Shown here piece by piece: positions 50,653 through 59,287 of a stretch of 64,000 bases of DNA. Numbering within the stretch: the stretch's first letter is position 1; every line of letters starts with the position of its first letter. The translations under genes were made by a program, and so were the position numbers. The stretch covers positions 1 through 64,000 of the forward strand of contig JAFRXD010000060.1 in the NCBI GenBank assembly GCA_017441605.1, written 5' to 3'. Origin of the DNA: Thermoguttaceae bacterium (GTDB lineage: Bacteria; Planctomycetota; Planctomycetia; Pirellulales; Thermoguttaceae). Under the pieces are notes generated by a model. The model made no database searches. It was not told the DNA's origin and saw nothing but the letters and a program-made list of their open reading frames with translations.

Positions 50653-50688
50653 AAAAAAAACGCCCCAACCGCGTTTGCGGTTCGAGCG
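50653..50688 (-). terminator. Terminator-like hairpin between asnB and carA
   Basis: On the minus strand the inner perfect stem AACCGC/GCGGTT (four-base loop AAAC) is extended by CGCTC/GGGCG with one mismatch, and is followed by eight T (50653-50660). It stands 23 bp before the carA start, so it could partly separate asnB from carAB or act as an attenuator. Confidence 0.75.
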
Positions 50689-50695
50689 TCGCGAA

Positions 50696-52276
50696 TCATT
50701 TTCCGCTGTCTCCGTAGTTGGAGAGGTACCTTGCCGAGGGATCCCCGACGTCGCACCCTTTCCACGACCTGTTCGGCAACCAGAAGTCGACGACCATTTC
50801 CGCCTGCCCCGGGTAATGCTTTTCGAACAGCTCGCGGTACAATAGCGACTCTTTGGTGGTCGGCTTCGCGAACTGGTACCGGCTCGACTTTCGCTCGAAC
50901 TCCTCGCTCGTATAGAGGTTTTCGGCGTAAGCCTTGATATCGTCGACCATGGAATGCCCGACGGCGTCGGAGAAGGCGGCCTTCTCGCGCCATAGGATCG
51001 AGTCGGGCAGCCAGTTCCCCTCCTCGAACGCCTTGCGCAAAAGGAATTTGCCTTTTCCGGTCTTGTTCAGCTTCATCTCGGGGTCGAGGGCCATAACGTA
51101 CTCGACGAAATCGAGATCGCCGAAGGGGACGCGGGCCTCGAGGGAGTTGACCGAGATGCAACGATCGGCGCGCAGGACGTCGTACATGTGCAGCTCGCGG
51201 ACGCGCTTTTCCGCCTCGCGCTGGAACTCCTCGGCGCTCGGGGCGAAGTCGGTGTATTTGTAGCCGAACAGCTCGTCGGAGACCTCGCCGGTGAGGAGGA
51301 CGCGGACGTCGGTCGTCTCGCTAATCGCCTTGCAGACCATGTACATGCCGACGCTGGCGCGAATCGTGGTAATGTCGTAGGTCGCGAGGAGCTTAACGAT
51401 CGTTTCGAGGGAATTGATCGCGTCGTCGCGGGTCATATAGACCTCTTGGTGATCGGCTCCAATGTGGTCGGCGACGAGTTTGGCGTACTTGAGGTCGATC
51501 GCGTCCTTTTCCATGCCGACGGCGAAGGTTCGGATCGGCTTGTCGCTCTTTCGAGCGGCGATGGCGCAAACCAAGGAGGAATCGAGCCCTCCGGAAAGGA
51601 GGAACCCGGTCGGCGCGTCGGCGATCAGCCGCTTCTCGACGCCCGCGATAAGTTTCTCGCGGATTTTGTCGGTCGCGGTTTTGAGGTCGTCGCGGATCGT
51701 TCCCTTCGGGGTCGCGATATCGCGGTATTGTACAAACTTTCCGTTTTTGTAGTAGCGCCCCGGGGGAAAAGGAACGATTTTTGCGACGAGGCCGACGAGG
51801 TTTTTCGGCTCGCTGGCGAAGACAATCGTTCCTTTTTCGTCGTAACCGTAGTACAGGGGGCGAATCCCGACCGGGTCGCGCGCGGCGACGAACTCGTTCG
51901 TCTTGGCGTCGTAAATAACGCAGGCGAATTCGGCGTCGAGCTTGGCGAACATATCGACGCCGTATTGTTCCCACATTGGGAGGATAATTTCGCAATCGGA
52001 ATCGCTCTTGAAGGAGTATCCGAGCGATTTGAGGTTCTCGCGCTCCTTCTCGAACCCGTAGAGCTCGCCGTTGCAGACGACCCAATTGCCGTTGAGCTCG
52101 AACGGTTGCATTCCCTCGGGGGTAAGTCCCATAATCGAGAGACGATGAAACCCGAACGTTCCGTTACCGACGCGAACGATTCGGCTCATATCTGGTCCTC
52201 GAGAAATCGTTTGCTCGAACCCCTTCTTAAATCGCTCGGGGTCGACCTCTCCGCAATAGCTCATAATCGAACACAT
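50696..52276 (-). CDS. asnB: Asparagine synthase, glutamine-hydrolysing
   Basis: This 526-residue protein opens with M-Cys2, the nucleophile of the class II amidotransferase domain, followed by ISRGPD, GFHRLSI and NGELYG. The synthetase domain has the PP-loop GFLLSGGLDSSLV at about 240, then FAVGMEKDAIDLKYA and TGEVSDELFGYKY. It makes asparagine from aspartate, ATP and glutamine. The length is normal for AsnB of the E. coli type. AAAGGAG lies 11 bases before the ATG. It is placed among genes of glutamine formation and use, downstream of amt-PII. Confidence 0.95.
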   Translation of the reverse strand: MCSIMSYCGEVDPERFKKGFEQTISRGPDMSRIVRVGNGTFGFHRLSIMGLTPEGMQPFELNGNWVVCNGELYGFEKERENLKSLGYSFKSDSDCEIILPMWEQYGVDMFAKLDAEFACVIYDAKTNEFVAARDPVGIRPLYYGYDEKGTIVFASEPKNLVGLVAKIVPFPPGRYYKNGKFVQYRDIATPKGTIRDDLKTATDKIREKLIAGVEKRLIADAPTGFLLSGGLDSSLVCAIAARKSDKPIRTFAVGMEKDAIDLKYAKLVADHIGADHQEVYMTRDDAINSLETIVKLLATYDITTIRASVGMYMVCKAISETTDVRVLLTGEVSDELFGYKYTDFAPSAEEFQREAEKRVRELHMYDVLRADRCISVNSLEARVPFGDLDFVEYVMALDPEMKLNKTGKGKFLLRKAFEEGNWLPDSILWREKAAFSDAVGHSMVDDIKAYAENLYTSEEFERKSSRYQFAKPTTKESLLYRELFEKHYPGQAEMVVDFWLPNRSWKGCDVGDPSARYLSNYGDSGK

Positions 52277-52327
52277 AATTCGCTCGCTCCTTTCGAGCTC
52301 GTTTTTTTTATTCGCGTTTGGAAGCGC

Positions 52328-54058
52328 TCAGGCGTCCTCGTCTTGCAGCGCGTCCCAACCTTCTTCGCCGGTTCTTACTTTGACGACGTTCTCCACGTCG
52401 TACACGAAAATCTTTCCGTCTCCAATATGCCCGGTGTACAAAACTTTCTTGGCGGTCTCGATCACGTCGCGAACCGGGACTTTCGCGACGACGACGTCGA
52501 CTTGAACTTTCGGCAGCAAATTGACTTCGACTTGGACCCCGCGGTAGTACTCCGGTTTTCCTTTCTGAGCGCCGCAGCCGAGGACGTGAGAGACGGTCAT
52601 GCCGGTGATTCCGATTTCCGCCAATTTCGCTTTGAGAACCTCAAATCGAGACTCTTTGCAGATAATCTCGATTTTGGTGAGCTTCGGCTCGCCGCGCTCT
52701 TGGAAGGACGGAACGCGTTTGACGGGAACGGCTTCGGCGACGGGCGCGTCTCCGGTAACGACGACCGGGGCTTGGCTCGCGATCTCCTCGTCGGTAATCG
52801 TTCGCGGTTGCATCGCGAACCCGGCGTAGGCGGTGAGAAGCCCGTGCTCGCTGAGGTCGAGGCCGGTCAGCTCTTCCTCGCGGCTCGCGCGCAGACCGAT
52901 CGTCGCTTTGATCGTCAGGAAGATGATCGCGGAGACGATCGCGACGTAAGCGGCGACCGAGCCGACGCCGACGGCTTGGACTTTGAGCAAGCCGAGCCCT
53001 CCTCCGTAGAGAAGTCCTTTCGGGGTCGAAGTTCCGGTCGCGAAGAGGCCGACGAAGAGGGTTCCGACGGCTCCGCAGACGCCGTGAACGGAGACGGCGC
53101 CGACGGGGTCGTCGATCTTCGCGATTTTGTCGAAGAACTCGACGGAGAAGACGACCAGGAATCCGCAAACGATTCCAATAACGGCGGCTCCGATCGGATC
53201 GACGGCGTCGCATCCGGCGGTGATCCCGACGAGTCCGGCGAGGGCGGCGTTGTAGGTAATCGAAACGTCGGGCTTCTTATAGCGAATCCACGTAACGATT
53301 AGGGCGACGACGCAGGCGCAGGCCGGGGACAAGTTCGTGTTGAAGAAGACGAGGCCGGCGGTTTCGCAGAGTTCGTCGGAGTCCAACCCGACGGTCGAGC
53401 AGCCGTTGAACCCGAACCAGGCGAACCAGAGAATAAAAACGCCGAGGGCGGCGAGGGTTAGGTTGTGCCCGAGAATCGCGCGCGGCTTTCCGTTTTTGTC
53501 GTACTTTCCGAGCCTCGGACCGAGAACGGCGGCTCCGACGAGGGCGCAGACGCCCCCGACCATGTGAACGGCGGTCGAGCCCGCGAAGTCGTGGAACCCG
53601 AGCTCGCTCAACCAACCTCCGCCCCAGACCCATCGTCCGGATATTGGATAGACGAGGAGCGAAATGCACAGCGAGTACAAGAGATACGCGCCGAACTTTG
53701 TTCGCTCCGCCATCGCGCCGGAGACGATCGTGGCGGAGGTGGCGCAGAAGACGGTTTGGAAAATGGCGTAAGCCCAAAGCGGAACCCCGGCGGGCAGGAT
53801 CGCGGAGTAGTCGCCGCGAATCCCGGGATCAAACGAGCCCAAGAACTTCCCTCCGGCCCCGAACATCAATCCGAATCCGACGAGCCAAAAGGCGGGGGTT
53901 CCCGCGCTTAGGTCCATCAGATTCTTCATTAAAATATTGCCGACGTTCTTGGCGCGAGTGAACCCCGCCTCGCAGAGCGCGAACCCCGCTTGCATAAAGA
54001 AGACGAGCGCCGCGCCCAAAAGAACCCAACCGGTGTTGATTCCGTCGCACATTTCCAT
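52328..54058 (-). CDS. amt: Ammonium transporter fused to a PII domain
   Basis: This is a 576-residue protein. Residues 1-440 are an Amt channel with eleven spans and both pore histidines in context (GSTAVHMVGG and SVHGVCGAVGT). It contains the family signature DFAGSTAVHMVGGV, and a short linker follows. Residues 460-576 are a complete PII/GlnK domain: KIEIICKESRFEVLKAKL, a T-loop with EYYRGVQVEVNLLPK (Tyr at the site modified in enterobacterial PII) and the B-loop TGHIGDGKIFVY. In most bacteria PII is separate and plugs the channel by its T-loop; here regulator and channel are one chain, so three PII domains come with each trimer. It lies 62 bp after glnN, with a hairpin in the gap. Confidence 0.95.
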   Translation of the reverse strand: MEMCDGINTGWVLLGAALVFFMQAGFALCEAGFTRAKNVGNILMKNLMDLSAGTPAFWLVGFGLMFGAGGKFLGSFDPGIRGDYSAILPAGVPLWAYAIFQTVFCATSATIVSGAMAERTKFGAYLLYSLCISLLVYPISGRWVWGGGWLSELGFHDFAGSTAVHMVGGVCALVGAAVLGPRLGKYDKNGKPRAILGHNLTLAALGVFILWFAWFGFNGCSTVGLDSDELCETAGLVFFNTNLSPACACVVALIVTWIRYKKPDVSITYNAALAGLVGITAGCDAVDPIGAAVIGIVCGFLVVFSVEFFDKIAKIDDPVGAVSVHGVCGAVGTLFVGLFATGTSTPKGLLYGGGLGLLKVQAVGVGSVAAYVAIVSAIIFLTIKATIGLRASREEELTGLDLSEHGLLTAYAGFAMQPRTITDEEIASQAPVVVTGDAPVAEAVPVKRVPSFQERGEPKLTKIEIICKESRFEVLKAKLAEIGITGMTVSHVLGCGAQKGKPEYYRGVQVEVNLLPKVQVDVVVAKVPVRDVIETAKKVLYTGHIGDGKIFVYDVENVVKVRTGEEGWDALQDEDA

Positions 54059-54073
54059 TTTTCAAACCTTTCG

Positions 54074-54106
54074 TCGCGCGCGATCCCTCGCGAGAATCGC
54101 GCGCGA
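54074..54106. other. Perfect hairpin between glnN and amt
   Basis: An eleven-base perfect stem TCGCGCGCGAT/ATCGCGCGCGA has an eleven-base loop and no T-run. It could protect the glnN message end or tune expression of the downstream transporter. Confidence 0.6.
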
Positions 54107-54120
54107 ATGAATTGTCGAGC

Positions 54121-56217
54121 TTATTTCACTCCGAAGAGAAGATCGCCGTAAGTCGGGAAGGGCCAGTACTTCTTGGCGACGATCGTCTCCGCCTCGTCGC
54201 AAACGGCGCGCAGGGCGGTCATCTTGGGAATCAAGGAGTCGCGAATCTCGGCGGACTGCGGGACGGGCTCCTCGATTTCTCTCGCGGCGTCGGCGGCTTT
54301 GGCGAGCGCTTCGGTCGCTTCGGCGATTTGCTCGGAGATCGCGGACAGTTTTTTGACGAGCGAGGTTTCGTAATCGCTCGAAATGCCCGGGTCGAGCTCT
54401 TTCTTGGCGAGCGCGCATTGGAGCGCGGCGGTCTCTTGCTCGAGAACCGCCTCGGCGATTTGGGTTTTGGCGATTTCGACCATCGCGTCGGCCTCGATGA
54501 GAACCGACTTGCAGTAGTTGTCGAGGGTAATGTCGCGCCTGGAGCGGAGTTCCGCCTCGGAGAAGACGCCGAGACCGACGAGCATTTTGACGTTTTTCTC
54601 GTCGAGCAGATGGGGAATGCAGTCGGGCGTCGTTCGGTAGTTGGTCAATCCTCGAACCTCGGTCGCCTCCTTGATCCACGCGTCGTCGTATCCGTTGCCG
54701 TTGAAGACGATTCTCTTGTGCTCGCGGATCGTTTCGCGAATCGTCTCGCGGAGGGCGACTTCGAAGTCTTCGGCGGCTTCGAGCTTGTCGGCGAAGATCC
54801 TGAGCGACTCGGCGACCGCGGCGTTGAGCATAATGTTCGCGCAGGCGATGCTGTTGGAGGAACCGAGCATGCGGAACTCGAACTTGTTGCCGGTAAAGGC
54901 GAATGGAGAGGTTCGGTTGCGGTCGGTGGCGTCGCGCGGGAAGCTGGGCAGGGAGTCGACGCCGAGTTTCAGCTGTTTCTTTTCCGCGCCATGGTAAGGC
55001 TTTCCGGTCTCGATCGCGTCGAGGACGGCGGTCAACTCGTCCCCTAGGAAGATGGAGACGACCGCCGGCGGGGCCTCGTTGGCGCCGAGTCGATGGTCGT
55101 TTCCGGCGGTGGCGACGGCGATGCGCAGGAGGTCTTGGTAATCGTCGACCGCCTTAATCACGGCGCACAGGAACAGCAGGAACTGCGCGTTTTCGTAAGG
55201 AGTGGCGCCGGGCGAGAGAAGGTTGACGCCGGTGTCGGTTCCGATCGACCAGTTGTTGTGCTTGCCGGAGCCGTTGACGCCCGCGAACGGTTTTTCGTGC
55301 AGGAGGCAGACGAGCCCTCGCTTCGAGGCGACTTTCTGCATCGTCTCCATCATCAACTGGTTGTGATCGGCGGCGATGTTGGCTTGGGCGTAGATCGGAG
55401 CGAGCTCGTGCTGCGCGGGGGCGACTTCGTTGTGCTCGGTCTTGGCGAGAATACCGAGTTTCCAGAGCTCTTTGTTGAGCTCTTCCATATAGGCGGCGAC
55501 GGTCGGCTTAATCGCGCCGAAATAATGGTCTTCGAGCTGCTGCCCCTTGGGAGGCTTGGCTCCGAAGAGGGTGCGACCGGCGAATCGCAGGTCGGGGCGC
55601 TTGTCGAACATTTCCTTCGTCACCAAGAAGTACTCTTGCTCGCACCCGACGCTCGGGCGAACCGCTTTGACCGTCTCGTTTCCAAAGAGCTTCAAGACGC
55701 GGAGGGCCTGCTTGTTGAGCGCGGTCATCGATCGCAGCAACGGGGTTTTCTTATCGAGGGCCTCGGAGCCGTAGGAGCAGAACGCGGTCGGAATACAGAG
55801 CGCTTTGTCTTTAATAAAGGCGTAGGAGGTCGGGTCCCAGGCGGTGTACCCTCGCGCCTCGAAGGTCGCGCGAAGCCCTCCGCTCGGGAACGAGGAGGCG
55901 TCCGGCTCCCCTTGGATCAGCTCTTTGCCGGAGAACTCCATAATGACGCCGCCGTCGGGGGAGGGGGTAATAAAACTGTCGTGTTTCTCGGCGGTAACGC
56001 CGGTGAGGGGCTGGAACCAGTGGGTGAAGTGGGTGGCGCCTCGCTCGACCGCCCAATCGCGCATCGCGACGGCGACTTCGTTTGCGACGCTCAGATCGAG
56101 GGGGACGCCCTCGTCCATCGTCTTTCTAAGGGACCGATACACTTTCTCCGAAAGGGTCGCGCGCATAACGCGATCGTCGAAAACCATACTGCCGAAGTAA
56201 TCCGAAACCTTTTCCAT
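54121..56217 (-). CDS. glnN: Glutamine synthetase type III
   Basis: This 698-residue protein is the length of GSIII, far longer than GSI. It contains GSIII blocks: [17 protein letters not shown] at the start, [62 protein letters not shown] (Glu- and ATP-site residues) and [10 protein letters not shown]. It forms glutamine from glutamate, ammonia and ATP in the cytoplasm. The start is set at ATG 56217; a TTG 24 bases upstream lies in the ribosome site region GAGAGGACG. The leader carries two terminator hairpins and a promoter, so expression is probably controlled by attenuation. It is the first gene of the minus-strand nitrogen series. Confidence 0.95.
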   Translation of the reverse strand: MEKVSDYFGSMVFDDRVMRATLSEKVYRSLRKTMDEGVPLDLSVANEVAVAMRDWAVERGATHFTHWFQPLTGVTAEKHDSFITPSPDGGVIMEFSGKELIQGEPDASSFPSGGLRATFEARGYTAWDPTSYAFIKDKALCIPTAFCSYGSEALDKKTPLLRSMTALNKQALRVLKLFGNETVKAVRPSVGCEQEYFLVTKEMFDKRPDLRFAGRTLFGAKPPKGQQLEDHYFGAIKPTVAAYMEELNKELWKLGILAKTEHNEVAPAQHELAPIYAQANIAADHNQLMMETMQKVASKRGLVCLLHEKPFAGVNGSGKHNNWSIGTDTGVNLLSPGATPYENAQFLLFLCAVIKAVDDYQDLLRIAVATAGNDHRLGANEAPPAVVSIFLGDELTAVLDAIETGKPYHGAEKKQLKLGVDSLPSFPRDATDRNRTSPFAFTGNKFEFRMLGSSNSIACANIMLNAAVAESLRIFADKLEAAEDFEVALRETIRETIREHKRIVFNGNGYDDAWIKEATEVRGLTNYRTTPDCIPHLLDEKNVKMLVGLGVFSEAELRSRRDITLDNYCKSVLIEADAMVEIAKTQIAEAVLEQETAALQCALAKKELDPGISSDYETSLVKKLSAISEQIAEATEALAKAADAAREIEEPVPQSAEIRDSLIPKMTALRAVCDEAETIVAKKYWPFPTYGDLLFGVK

Positions 56218-56239
56218 CGTCGTCCTCTCGCCTTCCCTC

Positions 56240-56303
56240 AAAAAAAAAGGCGCCTTTAACGCGGGATCCGTCGAGCGCGAGCGGAACCCTCGTTAAAGAC
56301 GCC
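56240..56303 (-). terminator. glnN leader hairpin 2 (proximal attenuator)
   Basis: On the minus strand GGCGTCTTTAACG (56291-56303) pairs over 13 bases, with one G-T pair, with CGTTAAAGGCGCC (56249-56261). T9 follows (56240-56248) only 22 bases before the glnN start codon. Its 5' arm begins inside a 16-base motif that is identical in hairpin 1. Confidence 0.85.
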
Positions 56304-56328
56304 ATTGCCTTATCAAAACGCGAACGCC

Positions 56329-56371
56329 AAAAAAAAACGCCTTCGAACCCTACTTCTGGATTCGAAGACGC
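56329..56371 (-). terminator. glnN leader hairpin 1 (distal attenuator)
   Basis: On the minus strand a 13-base stem (arms 56358-56370 and 56338-56350, two G-T pairs) with the loop AGAAGTA is followed by nine T (56329-56337). It starts about 15 bases after the predicted transcription start, so most transcripts would end after some 55 bases unless it is bypassed. Confidence 0.85.
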
Positions 56372-56391
56372 CATTGCCTTCAACGCTTGTC

Positions 56392-56419
56392 ATTCTATTC
56401 TTTCGGCGAAGGAAGTCAA
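56392..56419 (-). promoter_or_regulatory. glnN promoter
   Basis: On the minus strand TTGACT (56414-56419), 16 bp and TAGAAT (56392-56397). The start is expected near 56385, giving a leader of about 170 bases that contains both hairpins. Confidence 0.7.
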
Positions 56420-56545
56420 GCGCGATAACCGTTTTTTTTTCTTTTCTCGACGCTAAAGGTTGAGTTCGCTCGGTTTTTTCCAACGCCAAACCTCTTGAAA
56501 AAAATTTTTTCCGATGTCTTTTTTCCAAAAAAAATTTGCGCCCTC

Positions 56546-56574
56546 TTGACGGTCGAGACGATTTATATTATAAC
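56546..56574 (+). promoter_or_regulatory. Promoter of the glutamate synthase operon
   Basis: TTGACG (56546-56551), a 17-bp spacer and TATAAC (56569-56574). The start is expected at about 56581, giving a leader of about 86 bases before the chosen ATG. Confidence 0.75.
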
Positions 56575-56590
56575 TTATCGTAATGAGCAA

Positions 56591-56641
56591 AGGCGTTCTT
56601 ATTAGTTTGCGTAATAACAAACTAATGCGAGCGCTTTTTTT
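56591..56641 (+). terminator. Leader attenuator of the glutamate synthase operon
   Basis: A perfect nine-base upper stem ATTAGTTTG/CAAACTAAT (56601-56609 and 56618-56626) has the loop CGTAATAA. It is extended below a 2x2 internal loop by GCGTTC/GAGCGC (56593-56598 and 56629-56634) and followed by seven T (56635-56641). It begins about ten bases after the predicted transcription start and ends 25 bases before the ATG. Confidence 0.78.
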
Positions 56642-56666
56642 GTCCCCGGTCGTCGCGAGGTTCCAA

Positions 56667-57761
56667 ATGAAGCTGGAAGGGCAAGTTAGAATACCGTCGG
56701 GATGCGCGATCGCCGCCGCGATATCGCGGGAGGGTCGCCGTTTCAACGGCGAGAAGATCGCCGCCGCCATGCGCCCCATGCGCGAGCGGTCGAACGGTCT
56801 CGGAGGCGGGTTCGCAGGGTACGGGATTTACCCGGAGTACAAAGATTTTTTCGCGCTGCACATGTTCTTCGAGTCTCGAGACGCGCGCAAGTCTTGCGAA
56901 AGCTACTTGAAGGAGCGGTTCGAAATCGTCCAATCGGAGATAATGCCGACGCGGAAGATACCGGAGATCACCGACGAGCCGATCATTTGGCGGTACTTCG
57001 TCGCGCCGCACCGCTCGGCGCTTCGGTCGCTGCAAGTCGACGAGAACGAGTTCGTCGTTCGGGTGGCGACGAAGATCAACGCGGAGACGAACGGAGCCCA
57101 CATTTTCTCGTGCGGGAAGAATATGGGCGCGTTCAAGGCGGTGGGGTATCCGGAGGACGTCGCTCGGTTCTATCGGCTCGAAGAATACGAGGGCTATTCC
57201 TGGATCGCGCACGGTCGGTACCCGACGAACACGCCGGGCTGGTGGGGCGGGGCGCATCCGTTCGCGCTGCTCGATCGCGCGGTGGTGCACAACGGGGAGA
57301 TCTCGTCGTACGACGCGAATCGCCGGTGCGTCGAAATGTTCGGTTACAAGTGCTCGCTCATGACCGACACGGAAGTCATTACTTATATTATGGACCGGCT
57401 TTTGCGCGTCCAAGGGTTGACGTTGACGGAGGTCGCGCAAATCGTGGCGGCGCCGTTTTGGTCGACGATCGACGCGATCGACGATCCCGAGGAGCGCGAG
57501 CGGCTAAAGTATCTGCGAACCGCGTTTTCCAGTTTGCTGATCACCGGTCCGTTCTCGATCATTCTCGGGTTTAACGGGGGTCTGATGGCTCTGAACGACC
57601 GGCTGAAATTGCGGTCGTCGGTCGTTGGCGAAAAAGGGGACGCGGTCTATATCGCCAGCGAGGAGGCGGCGATTCGCGCGATGGAAGAAAACGTGGAAAA
57701 CGTCTGGGCGCCCGCCGGGGGAGAACCGGTGATCGTCTACGCGAAAGAGGGAGGTCGCTAA
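56667..57761 (+). CDS. gltB1: Glutamate synthase, class II amidotransferase domain protein
   Basis: This 364-residue stand-alone glutaminase domain of glutamate synthase contains RIPSGCAIAAAIS near the start, RERSNGLGGGFAGYGIYP, WIAHGRYPTNTPGWWGGAHPF and VVHNGEISSYDANRR. The first of these matches the archaeal-type GltB1 proteins in which the catalytic Cys is not residue 2 of the gene product. The start at 56667 puts the protein in register with those relatives; an ATG at 56583 coincides with the predicted transcription start and would translate through the attenuator. It releases ammonia from glutamine for the synthase subunit encoded next, whose ATG overlaps this stop (TAATG). Confidence 0.85.
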   Translation: MKLEGQVRIPSGCAIAAAISREGRRFNGEKIAAAMRPMRERSNGLGGGFAGYGIYPEYKDFFALHMFFESRDARKSCESYLKERFEIVQSEIMPTRKIPEITDEPIIWRYFVAPHRSALRSLQVDENEFVVRVATKINAETNGAHIFSCGKNMGAFKAVGYPEDVARFYRLEEYEGYSWIAHGRYPTNTPGWWGGAHPFALLDRAVVHNGEISSYDANRRCVEMFGYKCSLMTDTEVITYIMDRLLRVQGLTLTEVAQIVAAPFWSTIDAIDDPEERERLKYLRTAFSSLLITGPFSIILGFNGGLMALNDRLKLRSSVVGEKGDAVYIASEEAAIRAMEENVENVWAPAGGEPVIVYAKEGGR

Positions 57762-59266
57762 TGGGCGCCGATTTCTTGTACCCCGAATTCGAGGTGGTTC
57801 GCAACCCGAATCGTTGCGTCAATTGCCGAATTTGCGAGCGGCAGTGCTCGAACGGCGTCCACGGCTGGGACGCGAAAACCAAGACGATGACCCAAGACGA
57901 CGCGAAGTGCGTCGACTGCCAGCGCTGCGTCGCAATGTGCCCGACCCGCGCCCTGAAGATCGTCAAGAGCGACTGCGTTTTTAGGGAAAACGCGAACTGG
58001 TCGAACGACGCGATTCGCGAGATCCACAAGCAAGCGTCGACCGGTGGCGCTCTCTTGTCGTCGATGGGGAATCCGACGACGGCGCCGATCTACTGGGATC
58101 GGCTTCTCATTAACGCGTCGCAAGTGACGAATCCGCCGGTCGATCCGTTGCGCGAGCCGATGGAGACGCGCGTCTTTCTCGGAAAGAAGCCGAATCGAAT
58201 CGAGCGCGGACCGGACGGGAAAATCGTCCCGAAGCTGGAGCCGCAACTCGAGCTATCCGTTCCGATTATGTTCGCGGCGATGAGCTACGGGTCGATTAGT
58301 CTCAACGCGCACGCGGCGCTCGCGCGCGCGGCGACCGAATTGGGGATACTGTACAACACCGGCGAGGGGGGCTTGCGCGAGGACTTTTATCAATACGGTC
58401 CGAACACGGTGGTTCAAGTGGCGTCGGGTCGATTCGGGGTCCACGAGGACTACCTTCGCGCGGGCGTCGCGATCGAGATCAAGATGGGGCAGGGCGCCAA
58501 GCCGGGAATCGGGGGGCACTTGCCGGGGGAGAAGATCGTCGGGGACGTCGCCAAGACGCGCATGATTCCCGAGGGCGCGGACGCGGTTTCGCCGGCTCCG
58601 CACCACGACATTTACTCGATCGAGGACCTGCGCCAGCTCGTGCTCTCGCTTAAGGAAGCGACGGAGTATCGCAAGCCGATTATCGTAAAAGTCGCGGCGG
58701 TGCACAACATCGCGGCGATCGCGAGCGGGATCGCGCGCAGCGGGGCGGACGTCATCGCGATCGACGGATGGCGCGGGGGCACCGGGGCGGCTCCGACGCG
58801 AATTCGGGACAACGTGGGAATCCCGGTCGAACTGGCGCTCGCGGCGGTCGATCAACGACTTAGGGACGAGGGGATTCGGAACGACGTCTCGCTGATCGTC
58901 GGGGGGAGCGTTCGGTCGGCGTCCGATTTGGTCAAGGCGATCGCGCTGGGGGCGGACGCCTGCTATATCGGGACGGCGACGCTGATCGCGCTAGGTTGCC
59001 GAATGTGCAGGACTTGTCGCTCGGGCAAGTGCAACTGGGGAATCGCGACCCAGCGCCCGGAACTCGTCGAGCGGCTCGATCCGGAAATTGGTCGCAAACG
59101 ACTCGTCAATTTGGTCTCCGCGTGGAAACTCGAATTGGCGGAAATGATGGGCGGCATGGGTATCAACTCGGTCGAAGCGCTGCGCGGAAACAGGCTTATG
59201 TTGCGCGGCGTCGGGTTGACCGAGAAGGAATTGGAAGTCCTCGGCGTCTCTTGCGCCGGAGAGTGA
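57761..59266 (+). CDS. gltB2: Glutamate synthase, ferredoxin-FMN domain protein
   Basis: This is a 501-residue protein. An N-terminal double [4Fe-4S] ferredoxin module (CVNCRICERQC at about 20 and CVDCQRCVAMCP at about 50) is followed by the FMN-binding glutamate synthase barrel: IMFAAMSYGSISLNAH, NTGEGGL, IEIKMGQGAKPGIGGHLPG, SPAPHHDIYSIEDL and IDGWRGGTGAAPT. A [3Fe-4S]-type Cys group is present in GCRMCRTCRSGKCNWG. It condenses 2-oxoglutarate with ammonia and reduces the product to glutamate. The attached ferredoxin module and the absence of a gltD-type NADPH subunit nearby suggest that electrons come from ferredoxin or an unlinked reductase. Confidence 0.9.
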   Translation: MGADFLYPEFEVVRNPNRCVNCRICERQCSNGVHGWDAKTKTMTQDDAKCVDCQRCVAMCPTRALKIVKSDCVFRENANWSNDAIREIHKQASTGGALLSSMGNPTTAPIYWDRLLINASQVTNPPVDPLREPMETRVFLGKKPNRIERGPDGKIVPKLEPQLELSVPIMFAAMSYGSISLNAHAALARAATELGILYNTGEGGLREDFYQYGPNTVVQVASGRFGVHEDYLRAGVAIEIKMGQGAKPGIGGHLPGEKIVGDVAKTRMIPEGADAVSPAPHHDIYSIEDLRQLVLSLKEATEYRKPIIVKVAAVHNIAAIASGIARSGADVIAIDGWRGGTGAAPTRIRDNVGIPVELALAAVDQRLRDEGIRNDVSLIVGGSVRSASDLVKAIALGADACYIGTATLIALGCRMCRTCRSGKCNWGIATQRPELVERLDPEIGRKRLVNLVSAWKLELAEMMGGMGINSVEALRGNRLMLRGVGLTEKELEVLGVSCAGE

Positions 59267-59287
59267 AAAATCGCGGAGAATCGCGGG

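Noticed and set aside
56126..56383. Minus-strand ORF through the glnN leader (starting MKAMASSNPEVG) as a leader peptide
   Set aside because: It starts at the repeated AAGGCAATGG motif, but it has no ribosome site, reads through both terminators and continues out of frame far into glnN. The RNA hairpins explain the region better, though a short leader peptide is not excluded.
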